DNA of 39,441 bases from Ensifer sp. MPMI2T (GTDB lineage: Bacteria; Pseudomonadota; Alphaproteobacteria; Rhizobiales; Rhizobiaceae), in the NCBI RefSeq assembly GCF_004827385.1, contig NZ_SRXN01000050.1:1-39441 (forward strand). The letters are read 5' to 3'. A program made the translations under genes and the position numbers. The notes under the pieces are model-generated. The model searched no databases and was not told where the DNA came from. It saw only the letters and a program-made list of their open reading frames with translations. This document shows, piece after piece, positions 24,829 through 31,687 of the stretch (positions are counted from its first letter, which is position 1; every line of letters starts with the position of its first letter).

Positions 24829-25902
24829 GTGACTGCCCCTTATGATTATCACATCGGCGTGGACTACCACAAAAGCTACAGCCACCTTGTCGTGCAGGAC
24901 TCTACCGGGAAGACATTGCGATCCGGTCGTGTGAAGAACGACCGCCAGTCTCTCGGATCGTTCCTGGAACGGTATCGGGAAAACAGCCATGCAGTGATGG
25001 AAGCGACCCGCAACTGGATGGTGATGTATGATTGGCTGGACGACATCTGCGACGATGTCGTTCTGGCGCATCCGTTGAAGGTGAAGGCGATCGCCGACGC
25101 CAAAATCAAGACCGACAAGATCGACGCGACGGTGCTGGCGCACTTGTTGCGTGCCGATCTGGTGCCGGAAGCCTGGGCACCAACGGAGAAGGCACGGGAC
25201 CTTCGCGTCGCGCTTCGTGAGCGGATGTTCTATGTACGGCTGCGCACGATGGTGAAGAACCGGGTTGTGACAGTGTTCGACCGGTATCCAGAGCAGACGG
25301 CGCAGTTGAAGAAGCTGGGCGACCTGTTCAACAAGACCGGCCTCCAGCAGCTCGCCACGCTCAACGTATCAGCGATCGACCGCATCCAGATCGATCGCGG
25401 GCTTGAGTTTATCGGTGACATCGACAGGCGGATCAAGCAGGCCGAAGCCACGATCAAGGCGATGACGAAGACCAACGGCAATGTAAAGCTGTTGAAGACC
25501 ATCCCTGGGATCGGGGAATTGTTCGCCCGGCTGATCGATGCCGAGATCGACGACATCGACCGCTTCCGGAATCCGAAGAAGCTAGCCGCCTATGCCGGGC
25601 TTGTTCCCTCGACCTATTCGAGCGGTGGCAAGACATTTCATGGGAAGATCATCAAGCACGGCAATAAGTGGCTGCGCTGGGCCTTCGTTGAGGCCGTTGC
25701 ACCGGCTGTCGCTTCCGACTTACAGCTTCGTGCCCAATATGAACATCTGAAGTTGAATGGAACCAACAAGGCGCGCGTCGCGATCGCGCGCAAGCTTTTG
25801 ACGATCACCTTCCAGATCCTGCGTGACCAGCGCCCTTACGAGCGGCGCGGCGTCAATGGTGAGGAAGGTGCGTCGGCAACGATATCCCGGCTGTCCCGAT
25901 GA
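24829..25902 (+). CDS. IS110 family transposase (DEDD, serine-assisted)
   Basis: This 357-residue IS110-family transposase joins an N-terminal RuvC-like DEDD domain to a C-terminal Tnp_20 domain with the nucleophilic Ser. DEDD residues are visible in YHIGVDYHKSY, HAVMEATRNW and IKTDKIDATVLAH. The C-terminal part has LLKTIPGIGELFARLI, AAYAGLVPSTYSSGGKTFHG (with the candidate Ser in YSSGG) and KHGNKWLRWAFVEA. The start is GTG 24829 with AAGGAG about 8 nt upstream. The gene is complete, so the element may be active; its target choice would be set by its non-coding RNA. It is inserted between traG and the accessory region. Confidence 0.9.
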   Translation: MTAPYDYHIGVDYHKSYSHLVVQDSTGKTLRSGRVKNDRQSLGSFLERYRENSHAVMEATRNWMVMYDWLDDICDDVVLAHPLKVKAIADAKIKTDKIDATVLAHLLRADLVPEAWAPTEKARDLRVALRERMFYVRLRTMVKNRVVTVFDRYPEQTAQLKKLGDLFNKTGLQQLATLNVSAIDRIQIDRGLEFIGDIDRRIKQAEATIKAMTKTNGNVKLLKTIPGIGELFARLIDAEIDDIDRFRNPKKLAAYAGLVPSTYSSGGKTFHGKIIKHGNKWLRWAFVEAVAPAVASDLQLRAQYEHLKLNGTNKARVAIARKLLTITFQILRDQRPYERRGVNGEEGASATISRLSR

Positions 25903-26385
25903 TTTCTTAGCTAGCCCGGCAGGTCTGGGCTGAGCTCTTATCGGAGAATGGGAAACCGGGAACCGAACGCCACTATGTGACCGAAGCCGGAAAGGAAACG
26001 GCATCAGGGGCACGGATTGGAGAATGGTTCAAGACCGAAGGACGGAACACGCTGTCCTTCGAACGGGGAAGATTTTGCCAACCGGCCGAAACGCCGCTCA
26101 AGTAAAACCGAACCCAGGGAAAGCCACGAGAACAAAGCGTTTTTTTCTCAGCGTGAGCGACGCCCGACGGGCGGGATTTCGGGAATTCTCGTCGTGCGAG
26201 GAGCGGGAGAAAGCGCAGCCGCAGGAGGCTCAGCATAGCGACCCGAAGGGAGAGCCGGGACCGACTGCGCCCCGCTCTCGCACACCGTATGGACGACCGG
26301 ACCGCAATGCGAGATCGAGCCCAACGGCAACGCAGATGAAATGGTGTCCGACATAAGCTGAGCCACGAGAACGAAGGGAGATGGG
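25903..26385. other. Non-coding stretch between IS110 transposase and nuclease gene
   Basis: I find no supported gene here. The first part must contain the right end of the IS110 element, which I cannot place; CCCGGCAGGTCTGGG near 25916 is a small hairpin. Further right, CGCCCGACGGGCG (about 26160) is another, next to a T7 run at 26140. The phrase CACGAGAAC recurs at about 26127 and 26366. Purine-rich GC-rich sequence with repeated GTGAGCGACG also occurs after the nuclease gene at about 27026. Confidence 0.5.
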
Positions 26386-26967
26386 GTGACGAAATCAAAT
26401 GTTGTTCCCTTCAGAAAGCCGCGGAAGACAAGAGGCGGCCGCGGCCGAGACCACGCACCCGGCCGGCCACGAGGATCACTGCAGAGCAGCCGGCTCAGAC
26501 GCTCCACGGCGTTGCTATGCGCCACGATCGTTGCTGTCGGCGGTTGGCTCGCCTATCTCGGTGTCGACACTCTCCCAAGTCTCGTCACTCTGGCCAAGAC
26601 ACCTGTCACGGATTCACTGTCGGCGGCGTTTTCGATCTGCGGCGACAGCCATCGGGCGAACTGCGTCGTCGACGGCGATACATTCTGGTTCAACGGCCAG
26701 AAAATCCGCATCGCCGATATCGATACGCCTGAACTGAGCCAGCCAAGCTGCGAGGCTGAACAGGCCAAAGGTGAAGCAGCGAAATCGCGTCTTCTGGTGC
26801 TGCTCAATGCCGGAAAGTTCTCGCTCGTCGCCGGATCCCGTGACGAGGACAAGTATGGCCGCAAGCTTCGGACGTTGACGCGAGCAGGGCGCTCGCTCGG
26901 CGACAAGCTGATCGAGGAGGGTCTTGCCAGGCGATGGCACGGTGGCAGACACGGATGGTGTGACTGA
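26386..26967 (+). CDS. Membrane-anchored thermonuclease-family (SNase-like) protein
   Basis: This staphylococcal-nuclease-like protein of 193 residues is a type often encoded beside rhizobial transfer regions. After a basic N-terminal segment, one hydrophobic helix (ALLCATIVAVGGWLAYLGV, about 42-60) would anchor or export it, placing the nuclease domain (about 80-190) outside the inner membrane. The domain shows VVDGDTFWFNGQKIRIADIDTPE (Asp, Arg and Glu of the active site) and DKYGRKLRTL (second Arg). GTG 26386 has AAGGGAG upstream and is the chosen start. Cys residues at both ends may form a disulfide. Its role in conjugation, if any, is unproven; nucleic-acid cleavage in the periplasm is the likely activity. 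Confidence 0.85.
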   Translation: MTKSNVVPFRKPRKTRGGRGRDHAPGRPRGSLQSSRLRRSTALLCATIVAVGGWLAYLGVDTLPSLVTLAKTPVTDSLSAAFSICGDSHRANCVVDGDTFWFNGQKIRIADIDTPELSQPSCEAEQAKGEAAKSRLLVLLNAGKFSLVAGSRDEDKYGRKLRTLTRAGRSLGDKLIEEGLARRWHGGRHGWCD

Positions 26968-27168
26968 GGATCGCGTGAGGATCGTCACCGAATGGCCGAA
27001 AACCGGCTCGCGGGTTCGGGGAGCGTGAGCGACGAGAGCCGTGCGCCGAAGGCGTCTCGCCCAAGTGCGATATGATCGCCCGATATCATCACCGATGTGA
27101 ATCGATCCCAGCCGACCGATTCATAAGTGTCGTTGGACGCCGCCGCGGGGATCAGCGATTCTCATCGT

Positions 27169-27426
27169 ATGATCTCGCAACCCTATCAGCTCTATGTCGA
27201 ACGCGCGGACGCCTCCAGGAACATGGCGCGTTACTACGCGATGTCGATCGAACCGAACCTCTTCGGAGACGTCTGCCTGCTCAGAAAATGGGGCCGCATC
27301 GGAACCAAGGGCCAGATGATGGTCCATCGTTTCGGGCGGGAAGAGGAAGCGGTGCAGCTCTTTCTCGATCTGCTCCGTCAGAAGCGAAAGCGCGGCTATC
27401 GTCCGCGCGCTTCAACGCCGAGATGA
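27169..27426 (+). CDS. WGR domain protein
   Basis: This short protein of 85 residues consists almost wholly of a WGR domain, named for its Trp-Gly-Arg motif, here LLRKWGRIGTKGQ. The N-terminal strand pair QPYQLYVERADASRNMARYYAMSIEPNLFGDVCL and the C-terminal helix REEEAVQLFLDLLRQKRKRGY complete the fold. WGR domains contact nucleic acid in PARP and MolR-type proteins. Stand-alone plasmid versions are common in rhizobia and have no assigned role. I chose ATG 27169 because homology begins there; GTG 27127 would add 14 residues without conservation. The nearest co-oriented gene is the nuclease, about 200 bp upstream. Confidence 0.85.
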   Translation: MISQPYQLYVERADASRNMARYYAMSIEPNLFGDVCLLRKWGRIGTKGQMMVHRFGREEEAVQLFLDLLRQKRKRGYRPRASTPR

Positions 27427-27458
27427 GAACGGCGCAGAAGCGGGCCGCAAATATCGCC

Positions 27459-27632
27459 TCATCGGGGCCGGTTCCAGTCGGTCTCGAAGCATACTTCGAT
27501 GTCGATGAAGAACGGGATCTTGATCGCGAGCTTCAGGCCGAGCTTGCCCTTGCGGAAGAAGTGACTGATCACCTTGCCGAGACTGCGGAGCCGGCGGCCG
27601 GTGGCGGTGAGGAATTGAGCAAGCTGTCGCAT
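27459..27632 (-). CDS. Small basic protein of unknown function (57 aa)
   Basis: From ATG 27632, with a strong AAGGAG 8 nt upstream, a 57-residue basic protein is predicted: RRLRSLGKVISHFFRKGKLGL, then a hydrophobic LAIKIPFFIDIEVCF. It may lie on or in the membrane. Nucleotide similarity to a remnant downstream of HU (32805-32869) shows that the sequence is a repeated plasmid module. In the mRNA, TCCTTTTCG..TGCGG (from about 27680) can pair with CCGCA..CGAAAGGA, which would hide the ribosome binding site, a possible translational switch. An antisense frame is also open, so coding on this strand is likely but not certain. Function unknown. Confidence 0.55.
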   Translation of the reverse strand: MRQLAQFLTATGRRLRSLGKVISHFFRKGKLGLKLAIKIPFFIDIEVCFETDWNRPR

Positions 27633-27643
27633 AATGTTTCTCC

Positions 27644-27686
27644 TTTCGAGTTGCGGATATCGCGGGGGTGAGACCGCAGCCCGAAA
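27644..27686 (-). promoter_or_regulatory. Hairpin that could mask the RBS of the 57-aa gene
   Basis: On the minus strand TCCTTTTCG-GGC-TGCGG pairs with CCGCA-ACT-CGAAAGGA across an 18-nt loop; the last arm contains the AAGGAG-type ribosome binding site of the gene starting at 27632. It belongs to a group of hairpins placed just before leading-region start codons. Regulation is inferred from base pairing only. Confidence 0.4.
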
Positions 27687-27920
27687 AGGAGGACGCACTC
27701 GAAGAGCCGCAACGAAGGGGAGGACTTGCCGGCGACTGAATTTTGGTCGGCGAGGAGCCGCCAAAGCGTCGGGGGAAATTCTGGCGCTGCCAAGTTGCGT
27801 CGTGACGGACGGGAGCAACATCCCCGATGAGAGCTGACAGCAGTGTCGAAAGGAGAGACGCGATTGGTCGCTATCGACGTCAGCGTCCCCAGCCTTTCGT
27901 GACAATGGTGAGAAGCCGCC

Positions 27921-28085
27921 TCAGAAAGGCGGCTCAGCGTCGATCGCTCCGTCCTGCTCGGCGAGCATGACGGCGAGCTCGGCCTCAGCGAGTTGCAACT
28001 CCGCCTCGATCTGCCGCCGCTCGGCGGCATCGCAGGCGTTCTTCAGTTCAAGTCGCAGTTCGGAAATTTGCTGTTCGATCATCAT
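27921..28085 (-). CDS. Small coiled-coil protein of unknown function (54 aa)
   Basis: A 54-residue acidic protein is predicted from ATG 28085 (MMIEQQISELRLELKNACDAAERRQIEAELQ). Almost all of it is a predicted amphipathic helix with heptad-like Leu/Ala spacing, suggesting a coiled coil or a small partner protein. AAGGAG lies 9 nt before the start; ATG 28082 is one codon further in. It is on the same strand as the DUF736 gene at 28406 but is separated from it by an intrinsic terminator at 28317-28355, so it must have its own promoter. A hairpin GGTCGCG-GAA-CGCGACC lies 65 nt upstream. Function unknown. Confidence 0.65.
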   Translation of the reverse strand: MMIEQQISELRLELKNACDAAERRQIEAELQLAEAELAVMLAEQDGAIDAEPPF

Positions 28086-28149
28086 CGTCTCATCTCCTTG
28101 AGTTCGTGAAAGTTGACGACGCGAGCTGTGCCGGAGCGGCGGGGTCAGG

Positions 28150-28166
28150 GGTCGCGGAACGCGACC
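28150..28166. repeat. Perfect hairpin upstream of 54-aa gene
   Basis: GGTCGCG, GAA, CGCGACC is a 7-bp perfect stem with a 3-nt loop in the leader region of the small coiled-coil gene. It is part of the pattern of hairpins before minus-strand genes in this region. Confidence 0.45.
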
Positions 28167-28316
28167 GCCGGAGGCGGCGAGTGGTGGAACCGATTTTGTT
28201 GCAGCGGAGGCACCCGGAGCGGAAGCAAAATTGGAGGACCGCTCGTCCTTGAGGCCGCCGCTCTGGCACGGCACGATGGAATGATCTGAGCAAATCCCTA
28301 CGGTTCGTATGGCACC

Positions 28317-28355
28317 AAAAAAGCCGGAAACGGGCTCGATGCCTGTTTCCGGCTT
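28317..28355 (-). terminator. Intrinsic terminator for DUF736 gene 1
   Basis: AAGCCGGAAACAGGC, a 5-nt loop and GCCCGTTTCCGGCTT on the minus strand form a 15-bp stem with one wobble pair, followed by six Ts. It lies just past the DUF736 stop in the right direction and is a textbook rho-independent terminator. Confidence 0.92.
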
Positions 28356-28405
28356 CTGAAGAAATGAGGGTTGGCCCCGCCGTCTCGGGCGGGGCCGTCT
28401 GCACC

Positions 28406-28717
28406 TCAGTCCCGGTTGGGGCGGGTCCAGATCAGCTGGTAGCCGTTTTCGCCCCCGACCTCGGTCAGCGTCGCGTAGATCGGGGCCGGGAAGCTCGGGT
28501 CGTCGAGCTTGACCGAGAGATAGTCGCGGTCGGTTTCGGTCGAGCGCTTCTGCCAGGCCGCACCCAGCTCGACATTGCCGGCGTAGATGCGGAAGTGCGG
28601 GCCCTTGTCGGAAAGATTTTCGACGCGGGCGATGCGTGCCTTGACGTTGAGAGCGAGCGTGCGGATCGAGCCGTTGAAGCCGCTCTCGGTGGAGGTGAAG
28701 GTGCCGATGGTTGCCAT
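28406..28717 (-). CDS. DUF736 family protein, copy 1
   Basis: This 103-residue DUF736 protein belongs to a family found mostly on alphaproteobacterial plasmids and mobile elements, often beside antirestriction genes. The family start MATIGTFTSTESGFNGSIRTLALN and the blocks KGPHFRIYAGNVELGAAWQKRS and DYLSVKLDDPSFPAPIYATL are all present; it is a small beta-rich cytosolic protein of unknown function. AAGGAA precedes ATG 28717. A GGCCGCG-N5-CGCGGCC hairpin lies 25 nt upstream and a GGCCGCAATG..GGAGG motif about 90 nt upstream, both shared with copy 2 and ArdC. Transcription ends at the terminator 28317-28355. Confidence 0.92.
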   Translation of the reverse strand: MATIGTFTSTESGFNGSIRTLALNVKARIARVENLSDKGPHFRIYAGNVELGAAWQKRSTETDRDYLSVKLDDPSFPAPIYATLTEVGGENGYQLIWTRPNRD

Positions 28718-28741
28718 TGCCGTGTTCCTTTTGCTGTTTCG

Positions 28742-28760
28742 GGCCGCGCCCTTCGCGGCC
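28742..28760. promoter_or_regulatory. Leader hairpin of DUF736 copy 1
   Basis: GGCCGCG, CCCTT, CGCGGCC is a perfect 7-bp-arm hairpin 25 nt before the start codon. The same stem, with loop CCCAT, stands 20 nt before ardC, and again before DUF736 copy 2 at about 31441-31459. Its conservation before unrelated genes suggests a shared expression signal. Confidence 0.55.
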
Positions 28761-28807
28761 TCGATGGCTGTCGCAAAGACCGGGGACGATCGGACCGCAC
28801 CTGACAA

Positions 28808-28832
28808 GGCCGCAATGTAATGGAGGGCGGCC
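28808..28832. promoter_or_regulatory. Shared upstream motif GGCCGCAAYG..GGAGGRCGGC
   Basis: The sequence GGCCGCAATG-TAAT-GGAGGGCGGC here resembles stretches upstream of DUF736 copy 2 (31507-31531), ardC (33978-34002) and the 57-aa gene (27706-27730), and more weakly the 54-aa gene (28219-28242). It could be a promoter element read from the minus strand, as RTTGCGGCC and CTCC lie in -35/-10-like order, but that is inference. Confidence 0.45.
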
Positions 28833-29010
28833 GGGAGCAGCTTTGTTGCTTCGCGAAAAGTTGCGACGGCCGTTGCGGGAGAACGATCGAGGCGTAGCCG
28901 GTCTCCGGTCAGACATGCCTCATCGAGCCCGTGAAGGGAGCGCCGGTGACAGGGAGCAAAGGAGCTCGGCCAAGGCGCCTCCTCCAGGCCTTTGAATCGC
29001 TCGACCAACA

Positions 29011-29261
29011 CGGCTCACGTCAAGCCGCACCTAATGTGATGTCTCCTGGCGCAAACGCTCTCGCATGCACACCTGACAGGTCGCCGACGCGGTACGTGGG
29101 ATCGCCGCCTGCCGCTTTCGGCTTTGGAATGCTGGCCCTCAGACGGAGCAGCACTTGCGAAAGATGTAAGGTCCGGAGCCGGCTGCCGCCTTCGCGGCAA
29201 CTGCGAAGCGAAACAATCGAGCACGGTGCTCTTGGCCGTCGAAACACGCTACAGGGCTTTC
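29011..29261. other. Intergenic region upstream of zinT
   Basis: No gene is supported in this stretch. It holds part of the DUF736 upstream region at its left edge and the presumed zinT promoter at its right edge, just before the Zur-like operator. Confidence 0.5.
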
Positions 29262-29274
29262 GTAATGTTATTAC
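29262..29274. promoter_or_regulatory. Zur-like operator upstream of zinT
   Basis: GTAATGTTATTAC is a perfect palindrome around a 3-nt centre, about 48 nt before the zinT ATG. It resembles rhizobial Zur boxes (RNNATGTTATAACATNNY-like) that control znuA and zinT. Its position fits repression of zinT by zinc-loaded Zur. The match is by eye. Confidence 0.65.
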
Positions 29275-29322
29275 ATATCGTGCGCCAACGCGACGCTGCG
29301 GCGAAAAGAAGGAATCGAACGA

Positions 29323-29979
29323 ATGAATAAAATAATCAAATCGCTGGGCTTTGCTCTGGCTGTATCCTCCCCGCTAATCTTCGCCGGAGCCGCAGGCGCC
29401 CAGACATCCGCCGGACACGAGCACGCCCATAGCCATGACGAAAAGCAATCGGTTTATGACGGCTATTTCGATGACGAGCAGGTGAAGCCACGTCTTCTGT
29501 GGGTTTGGGACGGTGATTGGCAATCCGACTACCCCTATCTCGTCGACGGAACGCTGGATCCTGTCATGGCGGATAAGGCGAAGCATGGCGACAAGAGCGC
29601 TCAAGACTATCGCGCCTACTACGACACCGGCTACAAGACGGATATCGACCGCATCCTCATCAAAGGGAAGAAGGTCACGTTCTTCCGCGGCACGGAGCCG
29701 GTGAGCGCGGACTACGAGGCCGATGGCCACAAAATTCTCACCTACAAGAAGGGCAACCGCGGGCGTCCGATTTATCTTCCGGAAACCGCCGGCGACGAAG
29801 CTGCGCCGCAATTCATCCAGTTCAGCGATCACAACATCGCTCCGCAAAACGCGGACCAATATCACCTCTATTGGGGCAATGACCGTGCCGCGCTCTTAAA
29901 CGAGGTGACGAACTGGTCGACGTATTACCCTGCGAAGTTAACCGGATCAGAGATTGTCGAGGAAATGCTGGCGCACTGA
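29323..29979 (+). CDS. zinT: ZinT-family periplasmic zinc-binding protein
   Basis: ZinT scavenges zinc in the periplasm and passes it to the ZnuABC importer under zinc starvation. The 218-residue chain has a signal peptide (about 1-26, ending AGAAGA), a His-rich loop HEHAHSH at 32-38, and the ZinT lipocalin-like domain: VWDGDWQSDYPYLVDGTLDPV, GYKTDIDRILI, HKILTYKKGNRGR, FIQFSDHNIAP, ending TYYPAKLTGSEIVEEMLAH. Of the usual metal ligands, His170 and His181 are present, but the partner normally in an H-x-H pair is Gln179 (DQYHLYW), so affinity may be reduced. AAGGAA precedes ATG 29323, and a Zur-like palindrome lies upstream. It is monocistronic. Confidence 0.92.
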   Translation: MNKIIKSLGFALAVSSPLIFAGAAGAQTSAGHEHAHSHDEKQSVYDGYFDDEQVKPRLLWVWDGDWQSDYPYLVDGTLDPVMADKAKHGDKSAQDYRAYYDTGYKTDIDRILIKGKKVTFFRGTEPVSADYEADGHKILTYKKGNRGRPIYLPETAGDEAAPQFIQFSDHNIAPQNADQYHLYWGNDRAALLNEVTNWSTYYPAKLTGSEIVEEMLAH

Positions 29980-30126
29980 CGAAGCCAGCGGACGGAGCTG
30001 CTTGGCACGTTGGATGGTCAATCATCGGCACCCATTGATCCATCCGTTTCCATCCAATAGGCGGTTCCGGATGGTTCAATGAGAACAAGGGAAAGCCCCG
30101 CATTGTCGGGCGGTGCCGGCTGCAAC

Positions 30127-30283
30127 TCAGTCCCGGTTCGGGCGGGACCAGATCAGCTGGTAGCCCTCCTCGCCTTCGAGCTCCGTCAGCGTCGCGTAGA
30201 TCGGAGCCGGGAAGCTCGGGTTGTCGAGCTTGATCGAGAGCTAGTCGCGGTCGGTCTCGGTGGAGCGCTTCTGCTAGGCCTCC
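30127..30283 (-). pseudogene. Dead DUF736 copy 3 (C-terminal half)
   Basis: The minus strand encodes the last 50 or so codons of DUF736 (LSIKLDNPSFPAPIYATLTELEGEEGYQLIWSRPNRD) but with two in-frame TAG codons. One is at 30241-30243 where copies 1 and 2 have Tyr66; the other is at 30274-30276 where they have Trp55. Similarity ends near 30283 and the 5' half is missing. The copy is more diverged than the other two, so it is the oldest duplicate. A GCCCCGC-type hairpin remnant lies just past its stop, as in the intact copies. Confidence 0.85.
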
Positions 30284-30303
30284 GGAGGGAAACATTTCGG
30301 GCA

Positions 30304-30720
30304 CTATTTGGATCGACTGATCTCGGTGAGCGCTTTGCGACGCGCTATAAACTCACGAAGAAGGGGAAGGAAGAAGGCCTTGCTGAATCGGCCGAGCGGT
30401 GGTTCGGGCTCAAGGTAAAAGGAGCGGCCGACGACGTCGCTGTTGAATTCATCGAGGATGATCCAGAGCCGCAGATCTGCATCGAGCCCAGCCCGCCGTT
30501 TCTCAATAGCGGGAATTTCTGCGGCGAAGCGAGCCTTCTCCGGCTGCTTTGTGGTGATTGGGAAAAACACCACCAAATCTCCATCAGGCCGTTGGAGCCT
30601 TACGCCAACCGTGACCGGCCGATCCTTGCGGCCCTCAGTCTCACCCTTGCCGGCTTCTCTCGCCCACAGATAGGGATAGCGGATCACCGTGGCGGTCTGG
30701 ATGGCGTCATAGCCGCTCAT
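30304..30720 (-). CDS. Putative PemK/MazF-like toxin
   Basis: This 138-residue protein is the second gene of a two-gene unit and overlaps the antitoxin stop by 4 nt. It carries the pattern seen in rhizobial proteins annotated as growth inhibitor PemK: VIRYPYLWAREAGKGETEGRKDRPVTVGVRL, then LVVFFPITTKQP, IPAIEKRRAGLDADLRLWIILDEFN and the C-terminal GRSFYLEPEPPLGRFSKAF. The early RKDRPV block corresponds to the conserved RPV of MazF folds. It is probably a ribonuclease-type toxin held in check by the adjacent Phd-like protein, stabilising the plasmid by post-segregational killing. Family assignment is moderate. Confidence 0.7.
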   Translation of the reverse strand: MSGYDAIQTATVIRYPYLWAREAGKGETEGRKDRPVTVGVRLQRPDGDLVVFFPITTKQPEKARFAAEIPAIEKRRAGLDADLRLWIILDEFNSDVVGRSFYLEPEPPLGRFSKAFFLPLLREFIARRKALTEISRSK

Positions 30721-30983
30721 CGGCTAACCTCGTCGCTGTCGGCATAGGTATCGACCGCCGCCTCGAACTCATCGAGCAATTCGAGGGGCATGGTTTCTAG
30801 GGCGCCTACCGACCGCGCATCGGATTGCCGCATCAACCGTTCATAGTCATCGATATTGAGAAGCACAAGGCGCGGCTTGTTGCGCTGTGTGATCGTTACA
30901 GGATGCCTGAGAGCCTCAGCGATAATATCACCGGACTTCCGGGAAAGATCGCTCGTTGAATATGAAACAGAGGGACGGGTCAT
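30717..30983 (-). CDS. Phd/YefM-type antitoxin
   Basis: The first gene of the toxin-antitoxin unit encodes an 88-residue Phd/YefM-like antitoxin. The N-terminal DNA-binding part reads SVSYSTSDLSRKSGDIIAEALRHPVTITQRNKPRLVLLNIDDYERLM, the family signature. The C-terminal acidic tail (EFEAAVDTYADSDEV) would bind the toxin. I chose ATG 30983 because GGAG lies 6 nt upstream; ATG 30995 (MEIS added) is the alternative. A 31-bp palindrome at 31033-31063 lies about 50 nt upstream and is the likely autoregulatory operator. The stop overlaps the toxin ATG. Confidence 0.85.
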   Translation of the reverse strand: MTRPSVSYSTSDLSRKSGDIIAEALRHPVTITQRNKPRLVLLNIDDYERLMRQSDARSVGALETMPLELLDEFEAAVDTYADSDEVSR

Positions 30984-31032
30984 GCTTATCTCCATTCAAT
31001 CCAGGGGAGAGGAATGCCTATGTTGCCAATAT

Positions 31033-31063
31033 ACAGCATTTACAGCAGTGCTGTAAATGCTGT
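31033..31063. promoter_or_regulatory. 31-bp palindromic operator of the toxin-antitoxin unit
   Basis: ACAGCATTTACAGCA, one central G, and its exact reverse complement TGCTGTAAATGCTGT give 15-bp perfect arms. It contains the repeated unit ACAGCA twice per arm. Position upstream of the antitoxin start fits binding by the Phd-like protein. A GC-rich hairpin from the duplicated DUF736 block begins 9 nt further on. Confidence 0.8.
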
Positions 31064-31071
31064 GAGCGATC

Positions 31072-31687
31072 GGCCCCGCCGTCTCGGGCGGGGCCGTCTG
31101 CACCTCAGTCCCGGTTGGGGCGGGACCAGATCAGCTGGTAGCCGTTTTCGCCCTCGACCTCGGTCAGCGTCGCGTAGATCGGGGCCGGGAAGCTCGGGTC
31201 GTCGAGCTTGACCGAGAGATAGTCGCGGTCGGTTTCGGTCGAGCGCTTCTGCCAGGCCGCACCCAGCTCGACATTGCCGGCGTAGATGCGGAAGTGCGGG
31301 CCCTTATCGGAGGGATTTTCGACGCGGGCGATGCGTGCCTTGACGTTGAGAGCGAGCGTGCGGATCGAGCCGTTGAAGCCGTTCTCGGTGGAGGTGAAGG
31401 TGCCGATGGTTGCCATTGCCGTGTTCCTTTTGCTGTTTCGGGCCGCGCCCTTCGCGGCCTCGATGGCTGTCGCAAAGACCGGGGACGATCGGACCGCACC
31501 TGACAAGGCCGCAATGTAATGGAGGGCGGCCTTGAGCAGCTTTGTTGCTTCGCGAGGAATGGCGGCAGAGCCGACAGGGGAAGAAAGTTGCGACGGCCGT
31601 TGCGGGAGAACGATCGAGGCGTAGCCGGTCTCCGGTCAGACATGCCTCATCGAGCCCGTGAAGGGAGCGCCGGTGACAGGGGCCAAA
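31072..31687. repeat. Duplicated DUF736 block, copy 2
   Basis: This is the near-identical counterpart of 28373-28968, starting at the same GGCCCCGCC hairpin. It carries about 29 additional bases upstream of the gene (around 31556-31585) and ends in the same GGTGACAGGG phrase. The boundary at the toxin-antitoxin operator suggests that this unit was inserted or duplicated next to it. Confidence 0.85.
31105..31416 (-). CDS. DUF736 family protein, copy 2
   Basis: This 103-residue DUF736 protein differs from copy 1 at only a few positions: N12 for S, P35 for L, E for G near residue 88 and S for T near 98. All family blocks are intact. ATG 31416 has AAGGAA upstream and the same GGCCGCG-N5-CGCGGCC leader hairpin as copy 1. 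The perfect hairpin GGCCCCGCC-GTCTCG-GGCGGGGCC at 31072-31095 lies just past its stop and may end transcription before the antitoxin promoter. Role unknown; the retention of two good copies plus a dead one suggests dosage or repeated capture. Confidence 0.92.
   Translation of the reverse strand: MATIGTFTSTENGFNGSIRTLALNVKARIARVENPSDKGPHFRIYAGNVELGAAWQKRSTETDRDYLSVKLDDPSFPAPIYATLTEVEGENGYQLIWSRPNRD

Larger units (their letters stand above)
28373..28968. repeat. Duplicated DUF736 block, copy 1
   Basis: About 600 bp, from the GGCCCCGCC hairpin through the DUF736 gene and its upstream region, recur nearly identically at 31072-31687. The main difference is about 29 extra bases in copy 2 near 31556-31585. 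The upstream control region is as conserved as the gene, so the block was duplicated recently as an expression unit. Confidence 0.85.

Noticed and set aside
27072..27671. 199-codon frame on the + strand over the WGR gene
   Set aside because: The WGR domain is in a different frame; the right part of this frame is antisense to the small gene at 27459-27632.
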